Source: UMGS1840 sp045661305
Lineage (GTDB): Bacteria; Bacillota; Clostridia; UMGS1840
Reading direction: 5' to 3'
Length of the DNA: 18,534 nt
Assembly: GCA_045661305.1 (NCBI GenBank)
Contig: JAZRFJ010000017.1
Coordinates: forward strand, 1-18,534
Shown: positions 8,176-16,267 of the stretch, in pieces
Position numbering within the stretch: the stretch's first letter is position 1
How the letters are laid out: each line of letters opens with the position of its first letter
Notes under the pieces: model-generated
What the model saw: only the letters and a program-made list of their open reading frames with translations
What the model was told of the DNA's origin: nothing
Databases searched by the model: none
Made by a program: the position numbers and the translations under genes

Positions 8176-9027
8176 CTAAAGTTTTTCTTTTAATACAGAG
8201 TAAAAATTGCGATTTTTAACTCTTATAAGTCTTGTTTTCTTTTTAGAAACTGTAATCCTGGCAGTAAGACTTCTCAAAAACGGACTTATTTCATTACCAT
8301 CAGCAGAAACATACGAAACATCTGTTTCCAAAGAATTTATATGCTTTAGTGTTATTCTTCGGTCCTCAGATATAATAAGCGGTCTTGACTTTAGAGTGTG
8401 TGAACAAACAGGTGTTATCTCAATAAGTCTTGATTTTGGGTCAATTACCGAGCCGCCTGCACTAAGAGAATATGCTGTTGAGCCTGTCGGAGTAGAAAAA
8501 ATAACACCGTCAGCTCTTAGGGTGTCCGTAAGCTCGTTATCAACATATATTTCCATTTCAAGCATCTTAGGTGAGCTTCCCCTTGAAATTACAACATCAT
8601 TCAAAGCTGTCATCTTTTTAAAATTCTTCACTTTACCGTTTCTTTCACCGAAAAAAGAGGCATCAAGCATCATTCTCTCTTCAATTATGTAATCACCCTT
8701 TAAAACTTCCTCAAAAAGCGAAATTTCATCTTTTTCTATATCAGTTAAAAAACCTACTCTGCCGAAATTAATGCCGAAAATAGGTATCTTTTTTGAGGCA
8801 GCTTTTTTTGCACATTCTAAAATTGTGCCGTCACCGCCAAGAGAAACAATCATATCTGCATTTTCGTAAAATTCTTTTTCCAAAAGCACATTCTTTTCTT
8901 TATTATCATAATTATCTTTTAAAAAGAAAAGTTCGCTATCATATTTTTGTGCAATTTTATTTAATTTCTCAACAGCTTTTTTTATTTCATTTCTGTTTTC
9001 ATTTTTTAAAATAACACCAATATTCAT
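8176..9027 (-). CDS. nadK: NAD kinase
   Basis: A 283-residue kinase that phosphorylates NAD to NADP. Diagnostic motifs are GGDGT (64-68), NDV (143-145) and the long glycine-rich stretch TPTGSTAYSLSAGG (179-192) that binds NAD. GINFGRVGFLTD (85-96) also matches the family. Start ATG with an AGAGG site about 8 bases upstream, placed across the tlyA stop codon (13-base gap), so the two are probably translationally linked. It is the single NAD kinase in this window. Confidence 0.96.
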   Translation of the reverse strand: MNIGVILKNENRNEIKKAVEKLNKIAQKYDSELFFLKDNYDNKEKNVLLEKEFYENADMIVSLGGDGTILECAKKAASKKIPIFGINFGRVGFLTDIEKDEISLFEEVLKGDYIIEERMMLDASFFGERNGKVKNFKKMTALNDVVISRGSSPKMLEMEIYVDNELTDTLRADGVIFSTPTGSTAYSLSAGGSVIDPKSRLIEITPVCSHTLKSRPLIISEDRRITLKHINSLETDVSYVSADGNEISPFLRSLTARITVSKKKTRLIRVKNRNFYSVLKEKL

Positions 9028-9039
9028 CTTAAAAACCTC

Positions 9040-9840
9040 TTATTCTGAAAGCATATTATGAGATTCTTCCACAATCTCATCAGCCTTTTTTATAAAATCA
9101 ATAGACTCAACATTTTTCTTTGTCATATAAAGAAGATACTCAATGTTTCCCTGCGGGCCCTTAATAGGAGAAAAATCAATTCCTAAAATTGAAAGCCCTT
9201 TTTCCCTCATCGCATTTGAAACATTAATAATTACATCTCTATGAACATTTTTATCCCTTACAACGCCTTTTTTCCCTACAAATTCTTTCCCTGCTTCAAA
9301 CTGAGGCTTTACAAGCACCATTAAATACGCATCATCTTTTAATAAATCAACTGCAGTTGTAAGTGCAGTTTTTAGTGAAATAAACGCAACATCAGCAGAA
9401 AGAAAATCTGCTTTTTCAGGGATATGCTCATCCGTTAAATATCTTGCATTTGTTCTTTCTAAAACAACAACTCTTTCATCACTTCTGAGCTTCCAGTCAA
9501 GCTGACCGTATCCCACATCAACGCTGTAAACTCTCTTTGCTCCATTTTGAAGCATACAATCAGTAAAACCGCCTGTTGATGCACCAATATCAATACAAAC
9601 CTTATCTTTAAGGTCAATATTAAAGGTCTTTATCCCTTTATCAAGCTTAAAACCGCCTCTTGATACAAAAGGAAGTTCTTTTTTCACAACAACCTCGCTG
9701 TCTTCCTCAATCATTTCGCCTGCTTTATATGCCTTTTGGTTATTTACAAACACATCTCCTGCCATTATAAGTGCTTTTGCCTTTTCTCTCGTTTGAGAAA
9801 GTCCTTTTTCAACAAGAAAAACATCTAATCTTACTTTCAA
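9040..9840 (-). CDS. tlyA: TlyA-family rRNA 2'-O-methyltransferase / hemolysin A family
   Basis: A 266-residue protein with an N-terminal S4 RNA-binding domain (about 1-60; RLDVFLVEKG start) and an FtsJ-like SAM methyltransferase domain. The SAM loop is GASTGGFTD (86-94) and the second conserved block is KPQFEAG (178-184). In mycobacteria TlyA 2'-O-methylates 16S and 23S rRNA; in Firmicutes the target is inferred. The start codon is TTG, not ATG: the codon pairs with an AAGGAG site ten bases upstream, inside the last codons of dxs, and the alternative downstream starts would cut the S4 domain. The gap from the dxs stop is one base, so coupling is likely. Confidence 0.95.
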   Translation of the reverse strand: MKVRLDVFLVEKGLSQTREKAKALIMAGDVFVNNQKAYKAGEMIEEDSEVVVKKELPFVSRGGFKLDKGIKTFNIDLKDKVCIDIGASTGGFTDCMLQNGAKRVYSVDVGYGQLDWKLRSDERVVVLERTNARYLTDEHIPEKADFLSADVAFISLKTALTTAVDLLKDDAYLMVLVKPQFEAGKEFVGKKGVVRDKNVHRDVIINVSNAMREKGLSILGIDFSPIKGPQGNIEYLLYMTKKNVESIDFIKKADEIVEESHNMLSE

Positions 9841-9841
9841 A

Positions 9842-11716
9842 TTAAAAATACTCCTTTATAATTCGCTCACATACGGACTCTCCGTCCATTTTAAGTTCTT
9901 TTTTAAGTTCTTCCACACTTCCGTGAGAAACAAACCTATCACCTGTATTAATTCCAAGCACTTTCATGCCCGTTATTGATGAAATAACAGAATGAATACC
10001 GCCATAAAACCCGCCGTCCTCTAAAACTGCACATTTTCCTGTTTTTTGTACGGACTTTAAAACAGTTTCTTCATCAAGCGGTTTTATAAATCTTAAATTA
10101 ATAACTTCAGCATTTATTCCCTTTTTCAAAAGCTTCTCGGCTGCAATAAGTGCATCTGCACACATTGAGCCATCAGATATTATAGTTATATCATTTCCCT
10201 CTTTAAGCACTTGTGCTTTTTTATCCCTATAACAGTAATTTTCGGCTTCCTGATATTTTGTTACTATTTCTTTTTCGCACCCCTTAGGATATCTTATAAC
10301 AACAGGTGAATTATATTTTTCTATTGCGTCTTCAAGCATATATGAAAGCTCATTAAAGCTTGCAGGTGACATAACAGTAAGTCCCGGCATAAGATTAAGA
10401 TATGCTATATCAAAAACACCGTGATGGGTTTCGCCATCCTCACCAACAAGTCCGCTTCTGTCAACACAAAAAACCACATGAAGCTTCATTCCGCACACAT
10501 CGGTTAAAAGCTGGTCAAAGCCTCTTGTCAAAAATGCACTGTAAACAGCAAAAACACTAACCATTCCGCCTATTGAAAGACCTGCTGAAAGCCCCACAGC
10601 ATGTCCCTCCGCAATAGCAACATCATAATATCTTTCGGGAAATTTTTCTTTAAATTCCCAAAGTCCTGTACCATCAGGCATAGCAGCAGTTATAGCTGCA
10701 ATTTTTTTGTTTTTTTCTGCTAATTCTACAAGTTTCTTTCCAAAAACTGATGAAAAATCAGTTCCTGTTTTCTTCTCTAACTTATGTGTCGTATCAAACT
10801 TCTTAACCCCATGATATAAATCAGGAGATTCCTCTGCATATTTATATCCCATTCCTTTTTTTGTTACAATATGAACAACACAAGGTTTTTTAAGCGTACT
10901 TATAGTCATTAACTCTTCCTTTAAATCAACAACATTATGACCGTCAAACGGTCCTGCATAATAAAATCCAAGTGCTTCAAAAATATTGTTTCTTCTGCCT
11001 GTAACAATATTACGAAGCGGTCTTTTAAAATTCGATACAGCTTTATATATAATACTTCCTATAATAGGAATGTGTTTCACAAAATTAGATATTTTTGATT
11101 TTAAGATAAGATATTTTCTGTTGGTTCGGATTTTTGCCAGATGAAGTGCAATCCCTCCCACATTTTCGGAAATACTCATCTCATTATCATTTAGTATAAT
11201 TATAATATTTGAATTGCTTCTGCCAGCATCGTTAAGTGCCTCATAAGCCATACCGCCTGTTAAAGCACCGTCACCGATAAAGGCTACAACCTTACTTTTC
11301 GCACTTTTCTCATCATCAGAAAGCTCTAACGCTCTTTTTAACCCAAGTGCAACAGAAATTGAATTTGAGCTGTGTCCTGAATTAAAAACATCATATTCAC
11401 TCTCGTTTGATTTTGGAAAGCCTGAAATACCATTATATTTTCTTAAAGTATCAAATAAGTCCATACGCCCGGTCAAAAGCTTATGTACATAGCTTTGATG
11501 CCCCACATCAAAAATAAGCTTATCATCGGGAAAATCAAAAACGCTGTGCATAGCAACAGTAGCTTCAACTGCACCTAAGTTAGATGCAAGATGTCCTCCT
11601 GTTTTAGAAACAGAACAAACAAGAAACTCCCTGATTTCATCGCACAGCTCACGAAGCTCATTATCACTAAATTCTTTTAAATTCCTGCCGTTTTTTATTT
11701 CTTCAAGCCTCTTCAT
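9842..11716 (-). CDS. dxs: 1-deoxy-D-xylulose-5-phosphate synthase
   Basis: A 624-residue thiamine-diphosphate enzyme that condenses pyruvate and glyceraldehyde 3-phosphate, the first step of the MEP isoprenoid pathway. Seen: conserved histidines in GGH (40-42) and DVGHQ (70-74), the ThDP/Mg motif GDGALTGG (148-155) with NDNEMSIS (176-183), the catalytic glutamate in AIAEGHA (E370), and DRSGLVGEDGETHHG (419-433). Full length for the family. It follows oapA by 18 bases with only a modest purine-rich ribosome site. Together with ispA on the other side of the OLE locus it brackets ole-oapA with isoprenoid genes. Confidence 0.97.
   Translation of the reverse strand: MKRLEEIKNGRNLKEFSDNELRELCDEIREFLVCSVSKTGGHLASNLGAVEATVAMHSVFDFPDDKLIFDVGHQSYVHKLLTGRMDLFDTLRKYNGISGFPKSNESEYDVFNSGHSSNSISVALGLKRALELSDDEKSAKSKVVAFIGDGALTGGMAYEALNDAGRSNSNIIIILNDNEMSISENVGGIALHLAKIRTNRKYLILKSKISNFVKHIPIIGSIIYKAVSNFKRPLRNIVTGRRNNIFEALGFYYAGPFDGHNVVDLKEELMTISTLKKPCVVHIVTKKGMGYKYAEESPDLYHGVKKFDTTHKLEKKTGTDFSSVFGKKLVELAEKNKKIAAITAAMPDGTGLWEFKEKFPERYYDVAIAEGHAVGLSAGLSIGGMVSVFAVYSAFLTRGFDQLLTDVCGMKLHVVFCVDRSGLVGEDGETHHGVFDIAYLNLMPGLTVMSPASFNELSYMLEDAIEKYNSPVVIRYPKGCEKEIVTKYQEAENYCYRDKKAQVLKEGNDITIISDGSMCADALIAAEKLLKKGINAEVINLRFIKPLDEETVLKSVQKTGKCAVLEDGGFYGGIHSVISSITGMKVLGINTGDRFVSHGSVEELKKELKMDGESVCERIIKEYF
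9851..9856 (-). promoter_or_regulatory. RBS deciding the TTG start of tlyA
   Basis: AAGGAG on the minus strand lies inside the 3' end of dxs with a ten-base spacer to the TTG. It supports the non-ATG start and implies coupling with dxs translation. Confidence 0.8.
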
Positions 11717-11734
11717 ATTAAATAGCTTCTTTCT

Positions 11735-12337
11735 CTATCTTACAAATTTTAAAAATGACATAATTCTCGATACAAAAAACACAACATCGTTAGCTTTTTT
11801 TATTGCAAATTTCTTACCTATTGCTTTTCCGCCTACTGTTAAAGAGGCAATAATTGCCGAAACTGCACTCAAAATTATAATTTCTTCTGTTGTTCCGCTT
11901 TCTTTTAACAATAAAACAATATGAAGTCCTATTGTTCCTCCTGTCGCACCGCTTATGATACCTGCAATATCACCAACAACATCATTACAGATATTTGTAA
12001 GCTTTTCAACATTTTTTATTAAGTATAGTGCTTCCTTTGAACCCTTTATTTTTTTTGCAGCCATAGCATTGAAAACTTTTTCGTCAGCTGTCGCTATCGC
12101 AAGTCCCAAAATATCAAATAAAATACCTATTAAAATAATTATTAAAAGTATTAAAAGTGCAAGGAAAAAACTCAGATTTTTAGATAATATATCTGAAAAA
12201 AAACCCAGAATAAGTGCTATAAAAAAGGTTATTATCGTAACCTTTACAGCCCAGCTCATTTTTCTTTTTTCTTTTCTTAATCTGATAAAACTTCGCCCGT
12301 TAGGGTCTGCTTTTTGCTCGTTAGAATTATTCATCAT
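11735..12337 (-). CDS. oapA: OLE-associated membrane protein OapA
   Basis: A 200-residue protein with a basic N-terminus (RLRKEKRK at 19-26, suited to RNA binding) and four hydrophobic segments at about 33-51, 56-78, 124-144 and 152-170. Between helices 2 and 3 is a polar region with DILG-LAIATADE (75-86) and NDVVGDIAGIISG (118-130). Size, topology, and position immediately after the structured RNA and before dxs match OapA (BH2780 of B. halodurans), which binds OLE RNA and keeps it at the membrane. A resemblance of OapA to CorB/CNNM magnesium transporters has been suggested; I recall this but cannot test it. Two adjacent ATG codons can start it; an AAAGGA site lies just upstream. Identity rests on context and topology as well as on remembered sequence features. 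Confidence 0.88.
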   Translation of the reverse strand: MMNNSNEQKADPNGRSFIRLRKEKRKMSWAVKVTIITFFIALILGFFSDILSKNLSFFLALLILLIIILIGILFDILGLAIATADEKVFNAMAAKKIKGSKEALYLIKNVEKLTNICNDVVGDIAGIISGATGGTIGLHIVLLLKESGTTEEIIILSAVSAIIASLTVGGKAIGKKFAIKKANDVVFFVSRIMSFLKFVR

Positions 12338-12373
12338 TTTTCCTTTCGTATTTTCCTAAATTATTTTTATTTT

Positions 12374-12991
12374 AATATGTGACAATGTCGGAGTAAATCT
12401 TATGGCTTAGGTCAAGTTGGATTTCCCGATACACTACTTCTTGTCGCCAATGAAGCAATTTCTTTTTAAAGCGTATCCGATAATGTTACCAAAAATACCG
12501 CACTCGATCACCACTTAGTCCATACTTTAATCCCCCGACATTATTCTGTCTAGAGGTTTTCCCAAACAACATGGTGTAGATTTAATCCTTTTTTGCAAAT
12601 GGCGTTTCAATGAGCATTTTAAATTTTTTGGAGGGTACCTCTCCAAAAAATCCGTTTCTCATCTCCCCGACATTCACTCAAGGCAAGCTACTCTGCACAC
12701 AGCGTAACAGATTTATCTGTCCACCGCATTACAGGTTCAAGCCTGAACCGTAGAAACAGTCTCTGTAACCGAAATCTGTTCCCACGAGGACAGGTCTCCA
12801 CAGAAATAGGATTAAACCTCCATGCCGTTGGAAGCTATCCCATAACTGTAAGCCAAAAAGCCTTCCCCCAGCATCCACCCCGAACTGGGCGTTCAAAGCA
12901 AACACAAGAGGCTTCATCGATATGCTCTTTAACGGATTTTTAGCCCCGTCTTCAATCTACATTGGTTGACTAGAATACAGCGTCACATTTT
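12374..12991 (-). ncRNA. ole: OLE RNA (large structured non-coding RNA)
   Basis: No protein-coding reading is credible here, yet the stretch is clearly structured and richer in G+C than its neighbours. On the minus strand the ends pair: ATGTGAC (12982-12988) with GTCACAT (12377-12383), enclosing about 612 nt, the size of known OLE RNAs (around 600 nt). Internal hairpins visible include a ten-base-pair stem at 12624-12633/12641-12650, CCCAG/CTGGG at 12867-12871/12885-12889, ACGG/CCGT at 12932-12949 and GGTTCA/TGAACC at 12734-12749. A 12-base-pair long-range helix joins 12808-12819 to 12578-12589. The gene order ispA, this RNA, a four-helix membrane protein, dxs is the published ole locus. Known function (B. 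halodurans): membrane ribonucleoprotein with OapA, needed under cold, alcohol and magnesium stress. It starts only about 15 bases after the ispA stop. Ends are estimated from the closing helix. Confidence 0.92.
12533..12674 (-). repeat. Duplicated ten-base pairing segment inside OLE RNA
   Basis: The plus-strand sequence CCCCGACATT occurs exactly at 12533-12542 and 12665-12674. Each copy can pair over ten bases (one G-U) with the segment at 12384-12393 next to the closing helix of the RNA. Confidence 0.8.
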
Positions 12992-13005
12992 TAATTTTTC
13001 TTTTT

Positions 13006-13893
13006 TTAGTTTTCTCTTTCGGCTGTATAAACTACAAGCTCTTTTAAAAACTTAGTATCATACTCCAAAGAACTTAAAAGCTTGGTTGCCTTATTTTTAT
13101 ACTCACATATAAGAGTTTTACATTTTTCTTTTCCATATTGCCGAACAAATGTGTTTTTGTCGTTCTTCTCATCGCTGAATGTAGGTTTTCCCAAAATCTC
13201 ATCTGTCGACTCTACATCCAATAAATCGTCTTTAACCTGAAAAATAAGACCAAGAAGCTTTGCAAATTCTTCGAGTATGTAGTAATCATTTTCTTTATTA
13301 TGAAAACCGCCTGCGAGCGTAAAACCTCCAAGAACTGATGCCTTTAAAAGTGCACCTGTTTTATTTTCATACATTTTTAATAACTTGTCAAAGGTTTCGA
13401 TATCCTGACTCATATCAGCCATCTGCCCTGCACACATACCTTTGTTTCCCGATGCGTTAGCAATGATACGCATAGCGTAAAGTGAATATTTCAAATCAAA
13501 ATTCTCAGCCTTAGAAAGCATTTTTTCAAAAGCATAATTTAAAAGTGCATCACCTGCCAAAACTGCACCGTATTCGGAAAATTTTTTATGGCAAGTAGGC
13601 TTTCCTCGTCTTAAATCATCATTGTCCATGCAAGGTAAGTCATCATGAACAAGTGAGTAAGAATGTATAAACTCCAAAGCACACGCAAAATCAAGTGCTT
13701 TTTCAATATTATTGTCCAAAAGTTCAAATGCACTTAAAAAAATAACAGGTCTTATTCTTTTTCCGCCGTTTAAAACAGCATACTCCATAATTTCTTTTAA
13801 GCTTTCTGACCCAAAATCTTCATTTTCAAATATTTCTTTTATTCTTTTTTCGCATAACTCTTTTTTATAGTTATATTCTTTTAAAAAATCCAT
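13006..13893 (-). CDS. ispA: Polyprenyl (farnesyl/geranyl) diphosphate synthase
   Basis: A 295-residue trans-prenyltransferase that builds farnesyl diphosphate from IPP and DMAPP. Seen: GGKRIRP (43-49) for substrate binding, the first aspartate-rich motif DDLPCMDNDD with RRG (84-97), and the second one KDDLLD (221-226). Length and the DDxxxxD insertion in the first motif fit the short-chain bacterial IspA group. It starts two bases after the xseB stop, so translation is probably coupled, and its stop codon lies about 15 bases from the OLE RNA. Exact product chain length cannot be read from sequence alone. Confidence 0.95.
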   Translation of the reverse strand: MDFLKEYNYKKELCEKRIKEIFENEDFGSESLKEIMEYAVLNGGKRIRPVIFLSAFELLDNNIEKALDFACALEFIHSYSLVHDDLPCMDNDDLRRGKPTCHKKFSEYGAVLAGDALLNYAFEKMLSKAENFDLKYSLYAMRIIANASGNKGMCAGQMADMSQDIETFDKLLKMYENKTGALLKASVLGGFTLAGGFHNKENDYYILEEFAKLLGLIFQVKDDLLDVESTDEILGKPTFSDEKNDKNTFVRQYGKEKCKTLICEYKNKATKLLSSLEYDTKFLKELVVYTAEREN

Positions 13894-13895
13894 AA

Positions 13896-14132
13896 TTATT
13901 CCACTGCCTCAAAATCTTCGGCTACCATTTTACCATCTTTTACAGTAAGTTTTTTCACTCTTGCTTCAGCTTCATCAAGCTTTTTTTGCAAAAATTTTGA
14001 AAGCTCTGTTCCCTTTTCAAAAAGCTCCATTGAGCTTTCCAACGGTGCATCACCCTTTTCCATTGCAACAACAATTTCCTCTAACGCTTTCATGCCCTCT
14101 TCAAATGTCATCTCTTTTTTTGTTACACTCAT
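13896..14132 (-). CDS. xseB: Exodeoxyribonuclease VII small subunit
   Basis: A 78-residue helical protein with the family pattern MTFEEGMKALEEIVVAMEKG (8-27) followed by LESSMELFEKGTEL and a lysine-rich coiled end. It partners XseA in exonuclease VII, degrading single-stranded DNA. An AAAGG-type site lies upstream and the gene follows xseA by 17 bases. The size is normal for XseB. Confidence 0.95.
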   Translation of the reverse strand: MSVTKKEMTFEEGMKALEEIVVAMEKGDAPLESSMELFEKGTELSKFLQKKLDEAEARVKKLTVKDGKMVAEDFEAVE

Positions 14133-14149
14133 TTTATATCAAAGACCTT

Positions 14150-15355
14150 TCATTTTAATATATCACACTTCTTAATATCCTCTACTGTGCAATCAGCTTT
14201 ACCATCAGAAAAAGAAAGAATTATTTTTTCTCCTTTTTTAATCTTCCCAACACTTGAAACAGGAATTCCCGTTTCATTTGTTGCCATTGAATAGCCTCTG
14301 TTTAAAATTTTTAGAGGATGAAGTGCATCAAACTTGAAAAAGGCTTTCAAAAACCGTTCGCGAAGAAAGGTCATTTTTTCATAATATGCCTTATCAAGCC
14401 TTGTTTGACACGAATCTATCACCATTCTTTTAATATCAAATACTGCAAGTGGATTTTTTAGCACATCTCTGTTTTTTAAGTTTTCAAAATCCTTTTTTGA
14501 ATTTTCAACTTTATTTATAAGTGCAGTTGACAGCCTTGCATCAACAATCTTTAAAAATTTTGAAAGCTCAGCTGATGACGGAACAGCAATTTCAGCCGCC
14601 GCAGAAGGAGTAGGAACTCGTCTGTCTGCAACAAAATCAGCAATAGTAAAATCAGTTTCATGGCCTACTGCTGAAATAACAGGTGTTTTCATTTCATAAA
14701 TTGCTCTTGCGACAATTTCCTCATTAAATGCCCATAAATCCTCGATAGATCCGCCTCCGCGACCTGTTATAACTGTATCTACCTTACCGTCAAAATATTT
14801 AAGACCTCGTACTATTGACTCAGCAGCATCTGGTCCCTGCACCAAAACAGGATAAATATAAACTCTCGTATATGGAAATCTTCTCTTTAAGATATTTAAA
14901 ATATCCCTTATTGCCGCACCTGTTGGCGATGTTACCACGCCTATTATGTTTGGATATTTAGGTATCGGTTTTTTATGTGAAACATCAAAAAGTCCCTCAG
15001 CCTCAAGCTTTTTTTTAAGCTGTTCATATGCGACATAAAGTGCTCCCACACCGTCAGGAATCATTTCATTGATATAAATCTGATACTGACCGTCTCTCTC
15101 AAAAACGCCAACTCTTCCCGTAACAATAACCTGCATACCATTATCAGGAACAAATTTTAGTTTTGACGCATTTGTACGGAACATTACAGCCCTTATTACA
15201 CCGCCGTTATCTTTTAAAGACATATAAAGATGCCCTGAACTGTGGTTTTTGAAATTCGATATTTCTCCCTTAACCGTCACATTATTAAGCACATAGTCAT
15301 TTTCGAGCATCCCTTTAATATACAAATTAAGGTCTGTTACCGTAATTACCTGCAT
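14150..15355 (-). CDS. xseA: Exodeoxyribonuclease VII large subunit
   Basis: The catalytic subunit (401 residues) of exonuclease VII. The N-terminal OB-fold carries VKGEISNFKNHSSGHLY (28-44). The nuclease domain has VTSPTGAAIRD (141-151), GRGGGSIEDLWAFN (198-211) and a GHETDFTIADF block (231-241) with VPTPSAAAE (247-255). The C-terminal helical region, which binds XseB, is somewhat shorter than in B. subtilis (448 residues overall). A TTG six codons upstream is an alternative start, but the ATG at 15355 has GAGGG at about 11 bases and gives the standard N-terminus; it begins one base after the nusB stop. Confidence 0.95.
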   Translation of the reverse strand: MQVITVTDLNLYIKGMLENDYVLNNVTVKGEISNFKNHSSGHLYMSLKDNGGVIRAVMFRTNASKLKFVPDNGMQVIVTGRVGVFERDGQYQIYINEMIPDGVGALYVAYEQLKKKLEAEGLFDVSHKKPIPKYPNIIGVVTSPTGAAIRDILNILKRRFPYTRVYIYPVLVQGPDAAESIVRGLKYFDGKVDTVITGRGGGSIEDLWAFNEEIVARAIYEMKTPVISAVGHETDFTIADFVADRRVPTPSAAAEIAVPSSAELSKFLKIVDARLSTALINKVENSKKDFENLKNRDVLKNPLAVFDIKRMVIDSCQTRLDKAYYEKMTFLRERFLKAFFKFDALHPLKILNRGYSMATNETGIPVSSVGKIKKGEKIILSFSDGKADCTVEDIKKCDILK

Positions 15356-15356
15356 A

Positions 15357-15767
15357 CTAATTTTTTCCCTCAAGCTTTCTTATATATGCACCTAAAATAC
15401 CATTAATGTAACCCTTAGCCTTTTCATCATCATATTTCTCGGATATTTTCACAGCCTCATAAGCACTTACATTATTTGGAATATCATCTTTAAAAGTGAT
15501 TTCCCAAATTGCAACACGAAGCACACTCAAAGTAACAGCTGACAGTCTATCAACAGAATACTTATGCGAATTTTCAGCTATTATTTCATCTATCTTATCT
15601 AAATTTTCATATATTGAGTTAATTGCTTCTTTTATATACTCGCTGTCCTTGCCTTCAATCTTGTTATCCGAAAAATAAAATTCAAGACTTTGTTCGTTAA
15701 TATTTTCTTCATTTGTAAGCGAAAATACCAATTTAAAAATATTTTCTCTCAATTCACTTCGTTTCAT
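15357..15767 (-). CDS. nusB: Transcription antitermination factor NusB
   Basis: A 136-residue all-helical protein. The C-terminal signature RLSAVTLSVLRVAIWEI and PNNVSAYEAVKISEKY is typical of NusB, which with NusE binds boxA RNA to promote full transcription of rRNA operons. The N-terminus RELRENIFKLVFS-like helix also fits (here SELRENIFKLVFS). Start ATG with an AAGGGA site. It follows the Asp23 gene by 32 bases, the common clostridial order. Confidence 0.94.
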   Translation of the reverse strand: MKRSELRENIFKLVFSLTNEENINEQSLEFYFSDNKIEGKDSEYIKEAINSIYENLDKIDEIIAENSHKYSVDRLSAVTLSVLRVAIWEITFKDDIPNNVSAYEAVKISEKYDDEKAKGYINGILGAYIRKLEGKN

Positions 15768-15799
15768 ATTTTTTCCCTTTTTTAAGTTCTTGTGTATTT

Positions 15800-16195
15800 T
15801 TATTTATTTTCCTCTATATCTTTATCAGCCTTTACTTTCTTTTCTTCTTCTGCATATACACCGCTTACAACTATGCTCACACTCTCAACATCAAAGCCTA
15901 TCATATTTTCAAGTGCGTCTTTAACTTTAAGCTGAACATTTCTTGCAACTTCGTTTACATCATAGCCGTATTTAACGATTATTTTAACCGTAACAACAAT
16001 CTTCTCTCCTTTTTCCTCGATGGAAATACCTTTTGAAAGAAGCTTTTTAGAATAGTTTCCTGTTTCCTTGTCTTCGCTTATGGAATAAACACCCTCAATT
16101 TCATTAAGTGCCATTCCTGAAATAACAGAAATAACAGCATTGCTGACTTTAACCTCACCGTTTTTGTCATTCTGTAAAACATTATTTTCTTCCAT
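15800..16195 (-). CDS. Asp23/Gls24 family envelope stress protein
   Basis: A 131-residue protein with the Asp23/Gls24 core: GEVKVSNAVISVISGMALNEIEGV near the start, a strand-rich middle with VVTVKIIVKYGYDVNEVA, and the closing VESVSIVVSGV. The C-terminus is a highly charged tail. Staphylococcal Asp23 sits at the membrane and is tied to envelope stress; members next to nusB are common in Clostridia with unknown specific role. It has a perfect AGGAGGT ribosome site, the strongest in the window, suggesting high expression. The 72-base AT-rich gap upstream could hold a weak promoter, but I see no convincing one. Confidence 0.9.
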   Translation of the reverse strand: MEENNVLQNDKNGEVKVSNAVISVISGMALNEIEGVYSISEDKETGNYSKKLLSKGISIEEKGEKIVVTVKIIVKYGYDVNEVARNVQLKVKDALENMIGFDVESVSIVVSGVYAEEEKKVKADKDIEENK

Positions 16196-16267
16196 TTTAA
16201 AAAACCTCCTGTATTTAATATATTAATTTTATTGCACCAAAAAATTTTTTTATTCCTGTTTCAATTA

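Noticed and set aside
8207..8692. 161-codon plus-strand frame opposite nadK
   Set aside because: nadK on the other strand has all its motifs; this is a shadow frame.
11955..12359. 134-codon plus-strand frame opposite oapA
   Set aside because: Mirror frame of a hydrophobic AT-rich gene; no ribosome site and no family resemblance.
12729..12917. A 62-codon open frame on the minus strand inside the OLE region
   Set aside because: It has no good ribosome site, odd composition rich in Trp, Gly and Phe, and lies wholly inside the structured RNA; nothing supports translation.
12374..12991. Group II intron or decayed insertion element as explanation for the non-coding stretch
   Set aside because: The minus strand begins with GTGAC near the edge, loosely intron-like, but there is no reverse transcriptase or transposase remnant, no interrupted gene and no target duplication, while gene order and size fit OLE RNA.
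16215..16226. Palindrome TTAATATATTAA upstream of the Asp23 gene as an operator
   Set aside because: Short and made only of A and T in very AT-rich DNA; chance is the simplest explanation.
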